This document shows positions 26,686 through 35,301 of a DNA stretch of 64,000 nucleotides, one piece after another. The position numbers were made by a program, and so were the translations under genes. The notes under the pieces are model-generated. The model saw only the letters and a list, made by a program, of their open reading frames with translations, was not told the origin of the DNA and made no database searches. Source of the stretch: Anaerolineae bacterium (GTDB lineage Bacteria; Chloroflexota; Anaerolineae; Aggregatilineales; UBA3940); assembly GCA_016926255.1 (NCBI GenBank), contig JAFGOY010000031.1:1-64000 (forward strand), written 5' to 3'. Position 1 is the first letter of the stretch. Each line of letters opens with the position of its first letter.

Positions 26686-26824
26686 CGGTAGCCTTCTTCT
26701 TCCATTTGCCGGGAAAGGAATCTCGTGACCGGGGCGTAATCATCGCGTTATAGTCTATGGGGACTGGCACCGGGTCAGTGCCTTCAAATAGTTATCATGA
26801 GGAAAACAACGTAAGGAGAATCGA

Positions 26825-27580
26825 ATGTTACAACCAGAACAGACTGTTGATGCCAGCACCATCAGACAGAGGGCGAGCCGGATCGGATTCTGGGCCGCGA
26901 TCCTCACGGCGGTTTGCGCCGCCGCCGCTTTTTTGCTCGCCAGTACCTACGCCCCGGCCCGATCCGGGCCGTTCTGCATGGTCGAATTGCAGGAGAGCGT
27001 GGAAGTATGTGTCACCTACCCCTTCACCGATGTCGCCGAGTTCGTCCCGATGGAATATCTCTGGATGTACCCGGCCCTGCTGCTGGCGCTGGCCTTCGTT
27101 GTGCTGACCATCAGCATCCATTACACCACGGACGCCGACAGGAAGATATTCAGCCAGATCGCCCTGTCGTTCGCCACGATCTCGGCAGCCGCGCATTCGA
27201 TCAACTATTTCATCCAGCTTGCGGTCGTGCAGCCCAGCCTGTTGAAAGGCGAACTCGACGCGCTGGTGCTGTGGTCGCAGTACAATGGGCACGGGATTTT
27301 CATCGCGCTCGAAGACCTCGGCTACTGGACGATGGGCATCGCCTTCCTCTTTATTGCCTTTGCGCTCGCCCGGCAGAAGGGGCTTGTCCGCGTTATACGG
27401 ATCATCCTGATCGTCAGCGGCGTGATCGCCACCGGCGGGCTGATCGTCCTTGCGCTGATCTTCGGCAGCGACCTTGAGTACATCTACGAGGTGCTCTCCA
27501 TCGTCGTCGATTGGTTCACGCTGATCGGCGTCGGGGTGCTGCTGAGCCTGTTCTTCCGGCGGGCCGCGAAAGAGTCGTGA
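26825..27580 (+). CDS. Hypothetical six-helix membrane protein
   Basis: A 251-residue integral membrane protein with six hydrophobic segments (about 21-42, 78-100, 112-135, 158-178, 188-210, 222-242). An outer loop between helices 1 and 2 contains two Cys (FCMVELQESVEVCVTYPF), which could form a disulfide. Not assigned to a family with confidence; it resembles DUF4386-like proteins in general outline. AAGGAG precedes the ATG and a clear terminator follows, so it is monocistronic. Confidence 0.7.
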   Translation: MLQPEQTVDASTIRQRASRIGFWAAILTAVCAAAAFLLASTYAPARSGPFCMVELQESVEVCVTYPFTDVAEFVPMEYLWMYPALLLALAFVVLTISIHYTTDADRKIFSQIALSFATISAAAHSINYFIQLAVVQPSLLKGELDALVLWSQYNGHGIFIALEDLGYWTMGIAFLFIAFALARQKGLVRVIRIILIVSGVIATGGLIVLALIFGSDLEYIYEVLSIVVDWFTLIGVGVLLSLFFRRAAKES

Positions 27581-27608
27581 TGAGTAAGAGTCGTGAGTGA
27601 ATCAAGCG

Positions 27609-27634
27609 AGAGCCTCATTTCGAGGCTCTTTTTT
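27609..27634 (+). terminator. Rho-independent terminator after the six-helix protein
   Basis: Stem AGAGCCTC / GAGGCTCT with ATTTC loop and a T run to 27634. Confidence 0.9.
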
Positions 27635-27783
27635 GTCCGCGGTGGGGTTGGGAATACTGACTTGAGTTTTATAAAACGGCATAGCATCCCCGCCAAAAAT
27701 GAAAATAACTTCTCCCATTGGGTAAGAAAACCTGTATAATGATTAGAATGAGATACTTGCTATCAAGCTGTCAGGAGGTCGGG

Positions 27784-29451
27784 ATGAGCAGACGAAGCGA
27801 ACTCAAAGTTGGATACACCAAATCAGGACTCCGGCGATATTTCATTGAAATCTGGCATGATGAACTTAACAAATACCAGATGATTCGCGGCGATAGCCAA
27901 CGTGTTGTGGAACAAAAGGCCCGCGCCAAGATTGCAGAGTGGGATGAGATGTGGGCCAGAAGATGTGAGCGAGAACAAAGAGTACAGAACATTGAAAATA
28001 AAAAACAGCGCGCTGCAGAGCGTACAGAGGAAGCGCAGGAAGCGTTGAGCGAGTTGGATACAGTTCTTACCAGCGCGTTGATTGCTGCAAAGTCTCTACC
28101 GGAATACAGAATAAACCCACCGAAAAAAGAAAAGCCGCCTGCTAAGCCAAAAGCGCCTACTGTTCCACCAGAACCCAAACTTTCAGACTTTGAACTTTCT
28201 AAGGATTTCATCGACAAAATTCTTTTGACCGTTTTTAAAGGCTTTCGGGAACGGCGTCAGCAAGAGGTGAATGGGAAATTCCAGGCTGCCCACAAAAAAT
28301 GGGAAACACATAAAGCCAAACTCGAAGACCTTTATGCAACATATCTAAGTGAACATCAATCCAAATTGAAAGAGCTTGATGCAAATCATGCCGAAGCCAT
28401 AGAAGAGTGGAACAATAGAAGAACAGCCTATTTGAATGGCGATGTTGATGCTGTTGCAGATTATTTCGATCAGGTGCTTTCAGAATCAAAGTACCCCGAT
28501 TTCGTTCCTCAGAAGTATGAACTGGAATACTCGCCGGAAAACAAAATCCTGATCGTCGACTATGATTTACCCGCTGTTGATAAAATCCCCACTCTGAAAG
28601 AAGTCCGCTACATTCAGTCACGTGACGAGTTCACCGAAAGCCATATCTCACAATCTCAGCTAAACGGGATTTATGACAGTCTGCTCTATCAGATCATGCT
28701 CCGCGTTCTCCACGAACTCTATTCTGCTGACGCGGGAGGCGTTCTGGATGCGGCTGCCCTGAATGGTTACGTCGATTCGATTGATTCCGCAACCGGAAAA
28801 GAGACACGTGGTTGTGTGGCTAGCGTCATGGCTAAGAAAGACGAGTTCACGGAAATCAACCTCGCGCTCGTGGAACCAAAAGCCTGTTTCAAGAAACTGA
28901 AGGGAATCGGCAGTTCCAAGCTTCACAGCCTTACACCTATCGCGCCTGTTCTACAGATGAGCAGGGACGATAAGCGATTTGTCAGTGAGTACAGCGTTGT
29001 AGATAGCCTTAATGAAGGCTATAACCTCGCAGCGATGGACTGGGAAGACTTCGAGCATTTAGTGCGTGAGCTGTTCGAAAAGGAATTCTCTGAACCCGGT
29101 GCCGAAGTGAGGGTAACCAGGGCGAGCCGGGACGGGGGAATTGACGCGGTAATATTTGATCCCGATCCGTTACGGGGTGGGAAGATTGTCATCCAGGCGA
29201 AGCGTTATACAAATACAGTGGGAGTTTCAGCCGTCCGAGACTTATACGGTACTTTAATCAGTGAAGGGGCAAATCAAGGTATTCTGGTGAGTACCGCTGA
29301 CTATGGCCCGGATGCATATGAGTTCGCGAAAGATAAGCCACTCAAATTACTGAATGGGGGCAATCTGCTCCATTTGCTTGAGCGTCAGAACATTAAAGCC
29401 TATATAGATTTGAAAGAAGCCAAGAAGGAACTGGCCGAAAAAAACAGGTGA
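27784..29451 (+). CDS. Mrr-type restriction endonuclease-like protein
   Basis: A 555-residue protein ending in an Mrr-cat nuclease domain (about 415-550): MDWEDFEHLVRELFEKEF, then TRASRDGGIDAVIFD with the catalytic Asp, IVIQAKRYTNTVGVSAVRDL with the Q-x-K, and ILVSTADYGPDAYEFA. This PD-(D/E)XK layout is used by type IV enzymes that cut modified DNA. The first about 250 residues are highly charged and probably coiled coil, with a KPPAKPKAPTVPPEP hinge; the middle domain was not recognised. No methylase is adjacent, so a stand-alone modified-DNA nuclease or phage-defence role is inferred. The start with GGAGG at 27774 was preferred over an in-frame ATG 66 bp upstream. The gene is AT-richer than its neighbours. 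Confidence 0.75.
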   Translation: MSRRSELKVGYTKSGLRRYFIEIWHDELNKYQMIRGDSQRVVEQKARAKIAEWDEMWARRCEREQRVQNIENKKQRAAERTEEAQEALSELDTVLTSALIAAKSLPEYRINPPKKEKPPAKPKAPTVPPEPKLSDFELSKDFIDKILLTVFKGFRERRQQEVNGKFQAAHKKWETHKAKLEDLYATYLSEHQSKLKELDANHAEAIEEWNNRRTAYLNGDVDAVADYFDQVLSESKYPDFVPQKYELEYSPENKILIVDYDLPAVDKIPTLKEVRYIQSRDEFTESHISQSQLNGIYDSLLYQIMLRVLHELYSADAGGVLDAAALNGYVDSIDSATGKETRGCVASVMAKKDEFTEINLALVEPKACFKKLKGIGSSKLHSLTPIAPVLQMSRDDKRFVSEYSVVDSLNEGYNLAAMDWEDFEHLVRELFEKEFSEPGAEVRVTRASRDGGIDAVIFDPDPLRGGKIVIQAKRYTNTVGVSAVRDLYGTLISEGANQGILVSTADYGPDAYEFAKDKPLKLLNGGNLLHLLERQNIKAYIDLKEAKKELAEKNR

Positions 29452-29507
29452 TGGAGCAGAGAACGGTCGATTTTTGATGTAACTTATTGACTATTCCGGT
29501 TTTGCAG

Positions 29508-29559
29508 GGGCGGAGCGTGCTCCGCCCAGGATGTTTAGCCCGGTGCTTCAGCGCCGGGT
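29508..29559. repeat. Palindromic repeats between the Mrr gene and the PadR operon
   Basis: A perfect 9 bp inverted repeat GGGCGGAGC-GT-GCTCCGCCC (29508-29527), which may also end transcription of the nuclease gene, followed by copy 2 of the TTTAGCCCGGTGCTTCAGCG palindrome (29534-29559). No gene was seen in 29452-29676. Confidence 0.6.
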
Positions 29560-29676
29560 CTGATCACCCATCGAATCCATCCCCCGGCGGCTATCGGCCA
29601 TGCTCCCTTTCCTGCTGCTGTTGCTCGAATAATAATATTCCTCACCCATTAGTACAACAACCCCAATACTAATATA

Positions 29677-29706
29677 TTGACAATACTATACGGCATACAG
29701 TATAAT
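29677..29706 (+). promoter_or_regulatory. Consensus promoter with PadR-type operator
   Basis: TTGACA (29677-29682), an 18 bp spacer and TATAAT (29701-29706), both perfect matches. The spacer holds an imperfect dyad, ATACTATAC and ATACAGTAT, which is well placed for a repressor dimer to block polymerase. The transcription start expected 6-7 bases after the -10 box falls on the ATG at 29713. Confidence 0.75.
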
Positions 29707-29712
29707 GCAGTC

Positions 29713-30087
29713 ATGATGACTAAAGCCGAATTCACAGAACAGGTCGAAAAGCTGACCCAGGAACTCCGGCGCGGGATCGTCACGCTGGCCGTGTTGAGCC
29801 AGCTCGACGAGCCGCAGTACGGGTATTCGCTGCTCAAGCGGTTGGGCGACAAAGGAATGGAGGTCGACCAGGGGACGGTCTACCCGCTGCTGAGGCGGCT
29901 CGAACAGAACGGGCTGCTCCAGAGCGAATGGGACACCGAAGGCTCGCGCCCGCGCCGCTACTACCAGATCAGCCCGCTGGGCCGCGAAGTCCTTGCGAAG
30001 CTTTGCGACGAATGGATCGATATCACCGGTGCCTTGAATGTTATGCTCGACATCCAGACACCATCGACAACGAATGAAGGAGAATAA
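29713..30087 (+). CDS. PadR family transcriptional regulator
   Basis: A 124-residue winged-helix repressor with the PadR pattern: LRRGIVTLAVLSQLDEPQYG, YSLLKRLGDKGMEVDQGTVY, PLLRRLEQNGLLQSEW and SRPRRYYQISPLGREVL (the wing). It is preceded by a perfect promoter that overlaps a dyad, so self-repression is likely. No Shine-Dalgarno precedes the ATG, and the predicted mRNA starts at or one base from it, so translation is probably leaderless. It runs into the HAAS protein gene 6 bp downstream, a common PadR partner that often spans the membrane. Confidence 0.9.
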   Translation: MMTKAEFTEQVEKLTQELRRGIVTLAVLSQLDEPQYGYSLLKRLGDKGMEVDQGTVYPLLRRLEQNGLLQSEWDTEGSRPRRYYQISPLGREVLAKLCDEWIDITGALNVMLDIQTPSTTNEGE

Positions 30088-30093
30088 ACGACA

Positions 30094-31095
30094 ATGGATT
30101 TGTTAGAACGCTATATTACAGAAGTTGGCCGCTACCTCCCGCGCAAAGGACGCGAGGATGTCAAAAACGAACTCCGCTCGACACTTGAAGACATGCTCGA
30201 TGAGCGCGTGGTCGAGGGGAAGCCCACCGAAGCAGATGTCGAGGCGCTTCTGCGCGAATATGGATCACCGCAAAAGGTCGCCGCTTCCTATGGCTCCGAG
30301 CAGTATGTGATCGGCCCGGATTTGTACCCGTTTTTTGTCATGGTGACGAAATTCGGCCTCATGGGAATCACGATTGCGCTTGTTATTGCCTTCACGGTCG
30401 GGTTGTTCGGCTCGACGATGGGATTGGCCGACCTGGGGCTGGCTGTGCTGGGGCTGGTCGGGCAGTTGTTTACCGCTGCCCTGAGCTTCCTCGGATCGGT
30501 GCTGATTGTAATGATGATCCTGCAGCGCTATGGCATCAAGCCGGAGATCGGTGAGAAGGACAAAGAATGGCACCCCCGATCCCTACCAGCGGTCGATGAT
30601 CCCTTCCGGTTCTCGCAGGCCGAGATGATCATCAGCATTGTGTTTACCGGCCTGTGGATCCTGATACTGAACTATTTCTGGATGCAGGGGGGAATTGTTG
30701 TCAGCGTGACGCTTCCACTTCAGGCGACCGTTATCGCAGTTCCTCCGGTTTACTTCATTGTGCTGATAGTGATCGCCCTGCTTCAGATCGCCGTGCAGGT
30801 GGTTGTGATGCGCCAGGGCGGGTGGACGATCCCCACGCGGGCGGCCCGCCTGATGTTCGAGTTAGCCAGTTTCTACGTCAGCTACCTCGTGATCGGCGTC
30901 GTCATCGCGTGGATCGTGGTGCAGCCCTGGGCGGGTGAGCCGTTGAATGATATGCTGACATGGGGCTACCGACTTTACCCGCTGCTGGCTCTGCTCATCA
31001 TCCTTGCCGCCGTGGTCGATATCGTCAAGATGGTATTCAAGGCCAACCCGGGTTTGCAAGAAATGCTGGTCGAGGAAAACAATAGTACCAAGTAA
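30094..31095 (+). CDS. HAAS-domain membrane protein
   Basis: A 333-residue protein with an N-terminal HAAS/DUF1700-type helical domain (MDLLERYITEVGRYLPRKGR through LREYGSPQKVAASYG, residues 1-67) followed by about seven to eight membrane helices. HAAS proteins are regularly encoded next to PadR repressors; one proposal is that they sense envelope state and affect the repressor, but no mechanism is proven. GGAG inside the end of the PadR gene serves as ribosome site, showing co-translation. Confidence 0.85.
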   Translation: MDLLERYITEVGRYLPRKGREDVKNELRSTLEDMLDERVVEGKPTEADVEALLREYGSPQKVAASYGSEQYVIGPDLYPFFVMVTKFGLMGITIALVIAFTVGLFGSTMGLADLGLAVLGLVGQLFTAALSFLGSVLIVMMILQRYGIKPEIGEKDKEWHPRSLPAVDDPFRFSQAEMIISIVFTGLWILILNYFWMQGGIVVSVTLPLQATVIAVPPVYFIVLIVIALLQIAVQVVVMRQGGWTIPTRAARLMFELASFYVSYLVIGVVIAWIVVQPWAGEPLNDMLTWGYRLYPLLALLIILAAVVDIVKMVFKANPGLQEMLVEENNSTK

Positions 31096-31124
31096 AGTCA
31101 ACGACAGGGACAATAAATAAAGCC

Positions 31125-32141
31125 ATGACCTACAGAAACGTCGTCGCCACCCGGTTGGGTTCTCCGAAAGTGCTGGAAGTTACCGAGAACGAACTCCGTG
31201 CACCGGCAAAGGACGAGGCCCGGATCAAAGTGCTTGCGGCGAGTGTCTGTCGTCCCGACATCACCGTCCGGCGTGGCGAAGCGTTGTATACCGGCACGCC
31301 GCTCGGTCAGAAAGTCCCCTTCGTCCCCGGCTACTCGATCATCGGGACGGTCGATGCCGTTGGCGAGGGTGTTACCAGGACGAAGGTCGGCAGCCGGGTC
31401 GGGGCGTTGATGGCGGTCGGCGGCTACAGCGAAGTCGTCTACTGGAAAGCCAACCGCCTGATCCCCGTCCCGGAGACGCTCGACCCGGCGGAAGCGGTGC
31501 CCCTGATCCTCAACTACATCGTCGCCTACCAGGTGATGCACCGCGCGGCGAAGGTGAAGCCGGGACGCTCGGCGCTGATCATCGGGGCGAGCGGCGGGAT
31601 CGGCACAGCCCTGCTCGAACTCGGCAGGCTGGCCGGTCTGAAGATGTACGGGATCGCGTCGAAAGGCAAGCACGAGATCGTAACGGAATATGGGGCGATC
31701 CCGATTGATTATAAAAAGCAGGATTTTGTCGAGGTGATTCGAGAGGCAGAACCCGGCGGCCTCGACTATGTATTCGATGGGATGATGACCGTCGATTACA
31801 TCCGGCCCGCCTATTCGCTGCTGAAGCGCGGTGGCAAGATGGTCAGCTTCGGCGAGCCGCCCGGCTTCTCGACGCTGTTTCGGGTGCTGGGGCAGTTTGC
31901 CCTCTCGCACCTGCTGCCGGATGGTAGAACCTACAAGCCGTATGGGACTTCTTTCTATACGTTCAATCAGCGACCATATCTGAAAGACTGGGCCACGCTG
32001 TTCGATCTGCTCGAAGAGGGCAAAATCAGGCCGGTCATCGCGGCGAAGTTCCCCATCCTCGAAGCGGCGAAAGCCAACGAACTGCTCGAAAGCGGCACGG
32101 TGATCGGCAATATCGTCTTGCTGTCGCCGGAACTGCTGTGA
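31125..32141 (+). CDS. MDR-family (zinc-binding dehydrogenase-type) oxidoreductase
   Basis: A 338-residue medium-chain dehydrogenase/reductase. It has VVATRLGSPKVLEVTENELR at the start, FVPGYSIIGTVDAVG, the nucleotide-binding ALIIGASGGIGTALLELG near residue 150 and the closing AKANELLESGTVIGNIVL. Catalytic zinc ligands are not clear. It is less similar to the two MDR genes near 23-25 kb than they are to each other. It starts 29 bp after the HAAS gene and may be in the PadR-controlled operon, so it could be what the repressor regulates. Substrate unknown. Confidence 0.8.
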   Translation: MTYRNVVATRLGSPKVLEVTENELRAPAKDEARIKVLAASVCRPDITVRRGEALYTGTPLGQKVPFVPGYSIIGTVDAVGEGVTRTKVGSRVGALMAVGGYSEVVYWKANRLIPVPETLDPAEAVPLILNYIVAYQVMHRAAKVKPGRSALIIGASGGIGTALLELGRLAGLKMYGIASKGKHEIVTEYGAIPIDYKKQDFVEVIREAEPGGLDYVFDGMMTVDYIRPAYSLLKRGGKMVSFGEPPGFSTLFRVLGQFALSHLLPDGRTYKPYGTSFYTFNQRPYLKDWATLFDLLEEGKIRPVIAAKFPILEAAKANELLESGTVIGNIVLLSPELL

Positions 32142-32172
32142 ACCGCAAAGGTCGCAGAGAACGCAAAGGATC
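32140..32172. repeat. CGCAAAGG-type intergenic repeat
   Basis: AACCGCAAAGGTCGCAGAGA followed by ACGCAAAGG directly upstream of the kynureninase gene. The AAAGGA end serves as its ribosome binding site. It resembles short dispersed repeats, but only this copy was noticed here. Confidence 0.35.
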
Positions 32173-32174
32173 AG

Positions 32175-33449
32175 ATGAACACAAAACTTGATGACTTTCT
32201 AAACCAGGCCCACCAGCTAGATTCCGCTGACGGGCTTGCCCCCTTTCGTGACGAGTTCGTCATCGCCGATGACGCGCTGCTCTATCTCGACGGCAACTCG
32301 CTGGGCCGGATGCCGAAGGCCACGCGGCAGATGTTCGGCGATGTGCTTGACCATCAATGGGCTGATCGCCTGATCCGCTCCTGGGGCGAGAACTGGTACG
32401 ACGCCCCCACCCGCATCGGCGATAAGATCGCGCCGATCATCGGGGCGCAGCCGGGCGAAGTCATCGTCGGCGATTCGACGACCGTCAACCTGTTTAAGCT
32501 GGTCACCGCCGCGCTCTCGCTGCGGCCCGGTCAAACGAAGATCATCTCCGACGTGCTGAATTTCCCCACCGATCTGTACACTATTCAGGGCGTGATCGAT
32601 CTGCTGGGGCAGGATCACGAGTTGATTCTCCTGCCCGCCGATGACGGGATCGCCATCTCGATGGAGGCGTACAAAGCCGCGCTCGATGATGATGTAGCGC
32701 TGGTCACCTTCTCGACGCCGACCTTCAAGAGCGGTTATCTGCACGAGATCGAGGCGATAACCCGGCTTGCCCATGATGCCGGGTCGCTGGTGCTCTGGGA
32801 TTTCAGTCACGGGGTCGGATCGGTGCCCATCGACGTGACCAACTGGGGGATCGATTTTGCGGTGGGCTGCACATACAAGTATCTCAACGGCGGCCCCGGC
32901 TCTCCGGCCTTTCTCTACGTGAGGGAGCAGCATCGCAAAGAGGCGAACGCTCGTCCGTGGGGCTGGTGGGGGCATGAATCGCCCTTCGCTTTTGATCTCG
33001 ACTACCGGGCGGCGGAGTCGGCGCGGCAGTTCCTGGTCGGGACGCCGCCCGTCCTCTCGATGCTGGCGGTGGAACCGGCGGTTGATCTGGTTCTCCGCGC
33101 CGGAGTCGATGCCATCCGAGAAAAGGCGATGGCGATGGGTGAATTTTTCGTCGAGATGTTCGACGCGGTGCTGGCAGAAGTTGGCTTTACGCTCGGCTCC
33201 CCGCGTGATCCCCACCGGCGCGGATCGCACATCAGCCTCCGCCATCCGGAGGGCTACCGCATCTGCCGGGTGCTAATTGAGGAGGAGCAGGTCATCCCCG
33301 ATTTTCGTGAGCCGGACAACATCCGGCTGGGCTTTGCGCCCCTCTACACGCGCTACGTCGACTGCGTGGAAGCGGTCGAGCGGCTGCACCGGGTTGTCGC
33401 CGACCGTCGCTACGAAGCCTACGATACCCACCGCACTGACATCACCTGA
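32175..33449 (+). CDS. kynU: Kynureninase
   Basis: A 424-residue PLP enzyme that splits kynurenine (or 3-hydroxykynurenine) into anthranilate (or the hydroxy form) and alanine. The kynureninase signature YLDGNSLGRMP is at about residues 37-47; the PLP-binding region has FSHGVGSVPIDV with Asp upstream, and the Schiff-base lysine is in CTYKYLNGGPGSPAF near residue 237. Length and motif order are normal. No other kynurenine-pathway gene is in the window, so the enzyme probably serves tryptophan degradation with genes elsewhere. AAGGA precedes the ATG. Confidence 0.95.
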   Translation: MNTKLDDFLNQAHQLDSADGLAPFRDEFVIADDALLYLDGNSLGRMPKATRQMFGDVLDHQWADRLIRSWGENWYDAPTRIGDKIAPIIGAQPGEVIVGDSTTVNLFKLVTAALSLRPGQTKIISDVLNFPTDLYTIQGVIDLLGQDHELILLPADDGIAISMEAYKAALDDDVALVTFSTPTFKSGYLHEIEAITRLAHDAGSLVLWDFSHGVGSVPIDVTNWGIDFAVGCTYKYLNGGPGSPAFLYVREQHRKEANARPWGWWGHESPFAFDLDYRAAESARQFLVGTPPVLSMLAVEPAVDLVLRAGVDAIREKAMAMGEFFVEMFDAVLAEVGFTLGSPRDPHRRGSHISLRHPEGYRICRVLIEEEQVIPDFREPDNIRLGFAPLYTRYVDCVEAVERLHRVVADRRYEAYDTHRTDIT

Positions 33450-33500
33450 TTGCACTTCATCTATTTTTCAGGCTCAACTTTATAAAGTGCGAGTCCGCTC

Positions 33501-33533
33501 CCGCCCCCTGAAAGGGGGAGGGTCGGGGAGGGG
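33501..33533. repeat. C5/G5 hairpin repeat, short form
   Basis: CCCCCTGAAAGGGGG followed by AGGGTCGGGGAGGGG. It has the first hairpin of the two-hairpin family but not the second. Confidence 0.55.
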
Positions 33534-33608
33534 ATGAAAACGCTGCTTTGCCCTGCCGCCCTTTCGATTGTATCCTGAACCCCATCGTATGAGAGAAAGA
33601 GGATTGCC

Positions 33609-34522
33609 ATGACCGAAACGGTTCGTTCAAAGGTTCCCCCCAACCGGGTGCTGGAAAATTCGATCAAACACCCGGTGCGCATGATGATCATCCTGTTTGT
33701 CATTGCCGTGATCCTCAAAATCCTCGATTCCTTCGTCTTTCGCCTGGGTGACCTGCTGGGGGAATTGATTTTTACCAAAGCGCTCGGTTTTGTGATGCTG
33801 ATCGTCTATCTGTCGATGTGTGGTAGAAAGCTGCGCGATGTTGGCTTTCACCAAAAATTATTGGGAAAGGCGCTGCTGATCTCCGGCGTCTGCGTGGGTG
33901 GGTTGTATGTTATCTCCTATATCAGCCAGTTGATCGCGCTGCGTGCCGGTGGTGAAGACGCCCGCTTCGTGCTATCAGCGGTCGATCCGAAAACGGGTAT
34001 GACCGGTGGGCTGTGGTTTGGCGTATGGTTGTTCTTCGGGAACCTCGTCAACTCAGCGATGGAGGAGGGCCTGTTCCGGGGCGCGATGATCCGCCACTTC
34101 CGCATCAAGCTGTCGTCTGGGGCGCGATTCTGCTGCAGGCACTGTTCTTCGCTCTCTGGCATCTTGATGGCCCCGCTAAACAGTTGTCTACCGGTCAGGC
34201 CACGCTGGGTGAAGCAGGCTTTGGGGCATTGAGCATTCTTCTGGCAACCGGTATCGCCGCCGTGATGTATGGATACGTGTACCACAAGACGGATAACCTG
34301 TGGGCACCCTACCTCGCGCACACCATCAACAATACGGTGCTGAATATCCTGTTCTTCCAGACAGGCGCAGGGATGCGGCCGGGTTATGAATTCGGGCTGT
34401 TCCTTGCCCTCTGGCTGCCCGGCACCCTCGTTCTGATCCCGATCATCGGCTGGTGGGCCAACCGGCTCAAGCTGCCGAAGGTCAAACCCTGGGGGCAGTT
34501 GATGTCCCCCTCAAGTGAATAG
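33609..34522 (+). pseudogene. CPBP family intramembrane protease, frameshifted
   Basis: A CPBP-type membrane protease interrupted by one missing base near 34122. The first frame starts at the ATG at 33609 (AGAGGA upstream) and carries helices and the EEGLFRGAMIRHFRIK motif; it then turns into a Cys-rich tail ending at 34232. The second frame carries on with VVWGAILLQALFFALWHLDG, AGFGALSILLATGIAAVMYG and HTINNTVLNILFF, the other two motifs, to a stop at 34520-34522. Joined, it would be about 304 residues, typical for the family. The break is at AAGCT/GTCGTCT, nearly the same sequence context as the frameshift in the symporter at 8078-9450. A sequencing or assembly error is quite possible. Confidence 0.8.
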
Positions 34523-34537
34523 GAAACGGATTGCAAC

Positions 34538-35185
34538 ATGGAATCGACCCATCGAAGCCCGGTGCAGGATCGTCGGCTGCGCTTCTGGAACGACATCGTC
34601 TACAACCTGATGGCTCCCGTCTACAACAGCCTCGACTGGCTGACCTTCGGCGCATGGTGGCGGCTGGTTCGCCGGGCGCTTGATTACGTCCCGGCGGGTG
34701 TCAATGTGCTTGAGGTCGCTTTCGGGCCGGGTAAGCTCCACGAGGCGCTTGCCCGACGCGCCGGTTCGCTGGCGGGGATCGATCTGGCTAAAGGGATGTG
34801 CCGCTATACTCACCGCCGCATCGAGCGGGCCGGGCTGCGCAGCCTGATCGCCCGCGCCAGCGTCTACGAGATGCCCTACCCCGATGGCGAATTCGATACT
34901 GTCGTCTCGACCTTTGCCTTCTCCGGCTTCCCCGATGGCCCCGCAGCGATGGCCGAGATGATCCGCGTGGTCCGGCCCGGTGGCCGGATCGTGATCGTCG
35001 ATATTGGCCTCCCGCGTGATGGCAACCGGGCGGGCACTTTCTGGGCGCGGCTGTGGGAGCGCTTCGGCGACTTTCTCTACGACGTCCCGGCGATCATGGA
35101 ATCAGGCGGCCTGACCGTCACCACCTTCGAGGAATACGGCCCCGGAAACCACATCCGCGCGGTGGTCGGCGAAAAGCCGGGCTGA
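34538..35185 (+). CDS. Class I SAM methyltransferase (UbiE-like)
   Basis: A 215-residue methyltransferase. Motif I VNVLEVAFGPGKLHEALARR is at about 54-73, followed by LAGIDLAKGMCRYTHRRI, PYPDGEFDTVVSTFAFSGFP and VVRPGGRIVIVDIGLPRDGN; this is the UbiE/COQ5-like order. The methyl acceptor is probably a small lipophilic molecule. It follows the CPBP gene by 15 bp, so the two may be co-transcribed. AGGAAAC precedes the ATG. Confidence 0.85.
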   Translation: MESTHRSPVQDRRLRFWNDIVYNLMAPVYNSLDWLTFGAWWRLVRRALDYVPAGVNVLEVAFGPGKLHEALARRAGSLAGIDLAKGMCRYTHRRIERAGLRSLIARASVYEMPYPDGEFDTVVSTFAFSGFPDGPAAMAEMIRVVRPGGRIVIVDIGLPRDGNRAGTFWARLWERFGDFLYDVPAIMESGGLTVTTFEEYGPGNHIRAVVGEKPG

Positions 35186-35235
35186 TTGTCTGATCTGTTG
35201 AAATCGAGTTGAGTCGAAACAAACACACTTCTCTG

Positions 35236-35271
35236 CTCCCTCTCCCTTGAGGGGGAGGGACGGGGAGGGGG
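35236..35271. repeat. C/G-rich hairpin repeat, short form
   Basis: CCCTCTCCCTTGAGGGGGAG then GGACGGGGAGGGGG; same short type as 33501-33533, lying between the methyltransferase and the hydrolase-like gene. Confidence 0.5.
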
Positions 35272-35301
35272 TGAAAACATCACCTTTTGGGAATAAAGTC
35301 G

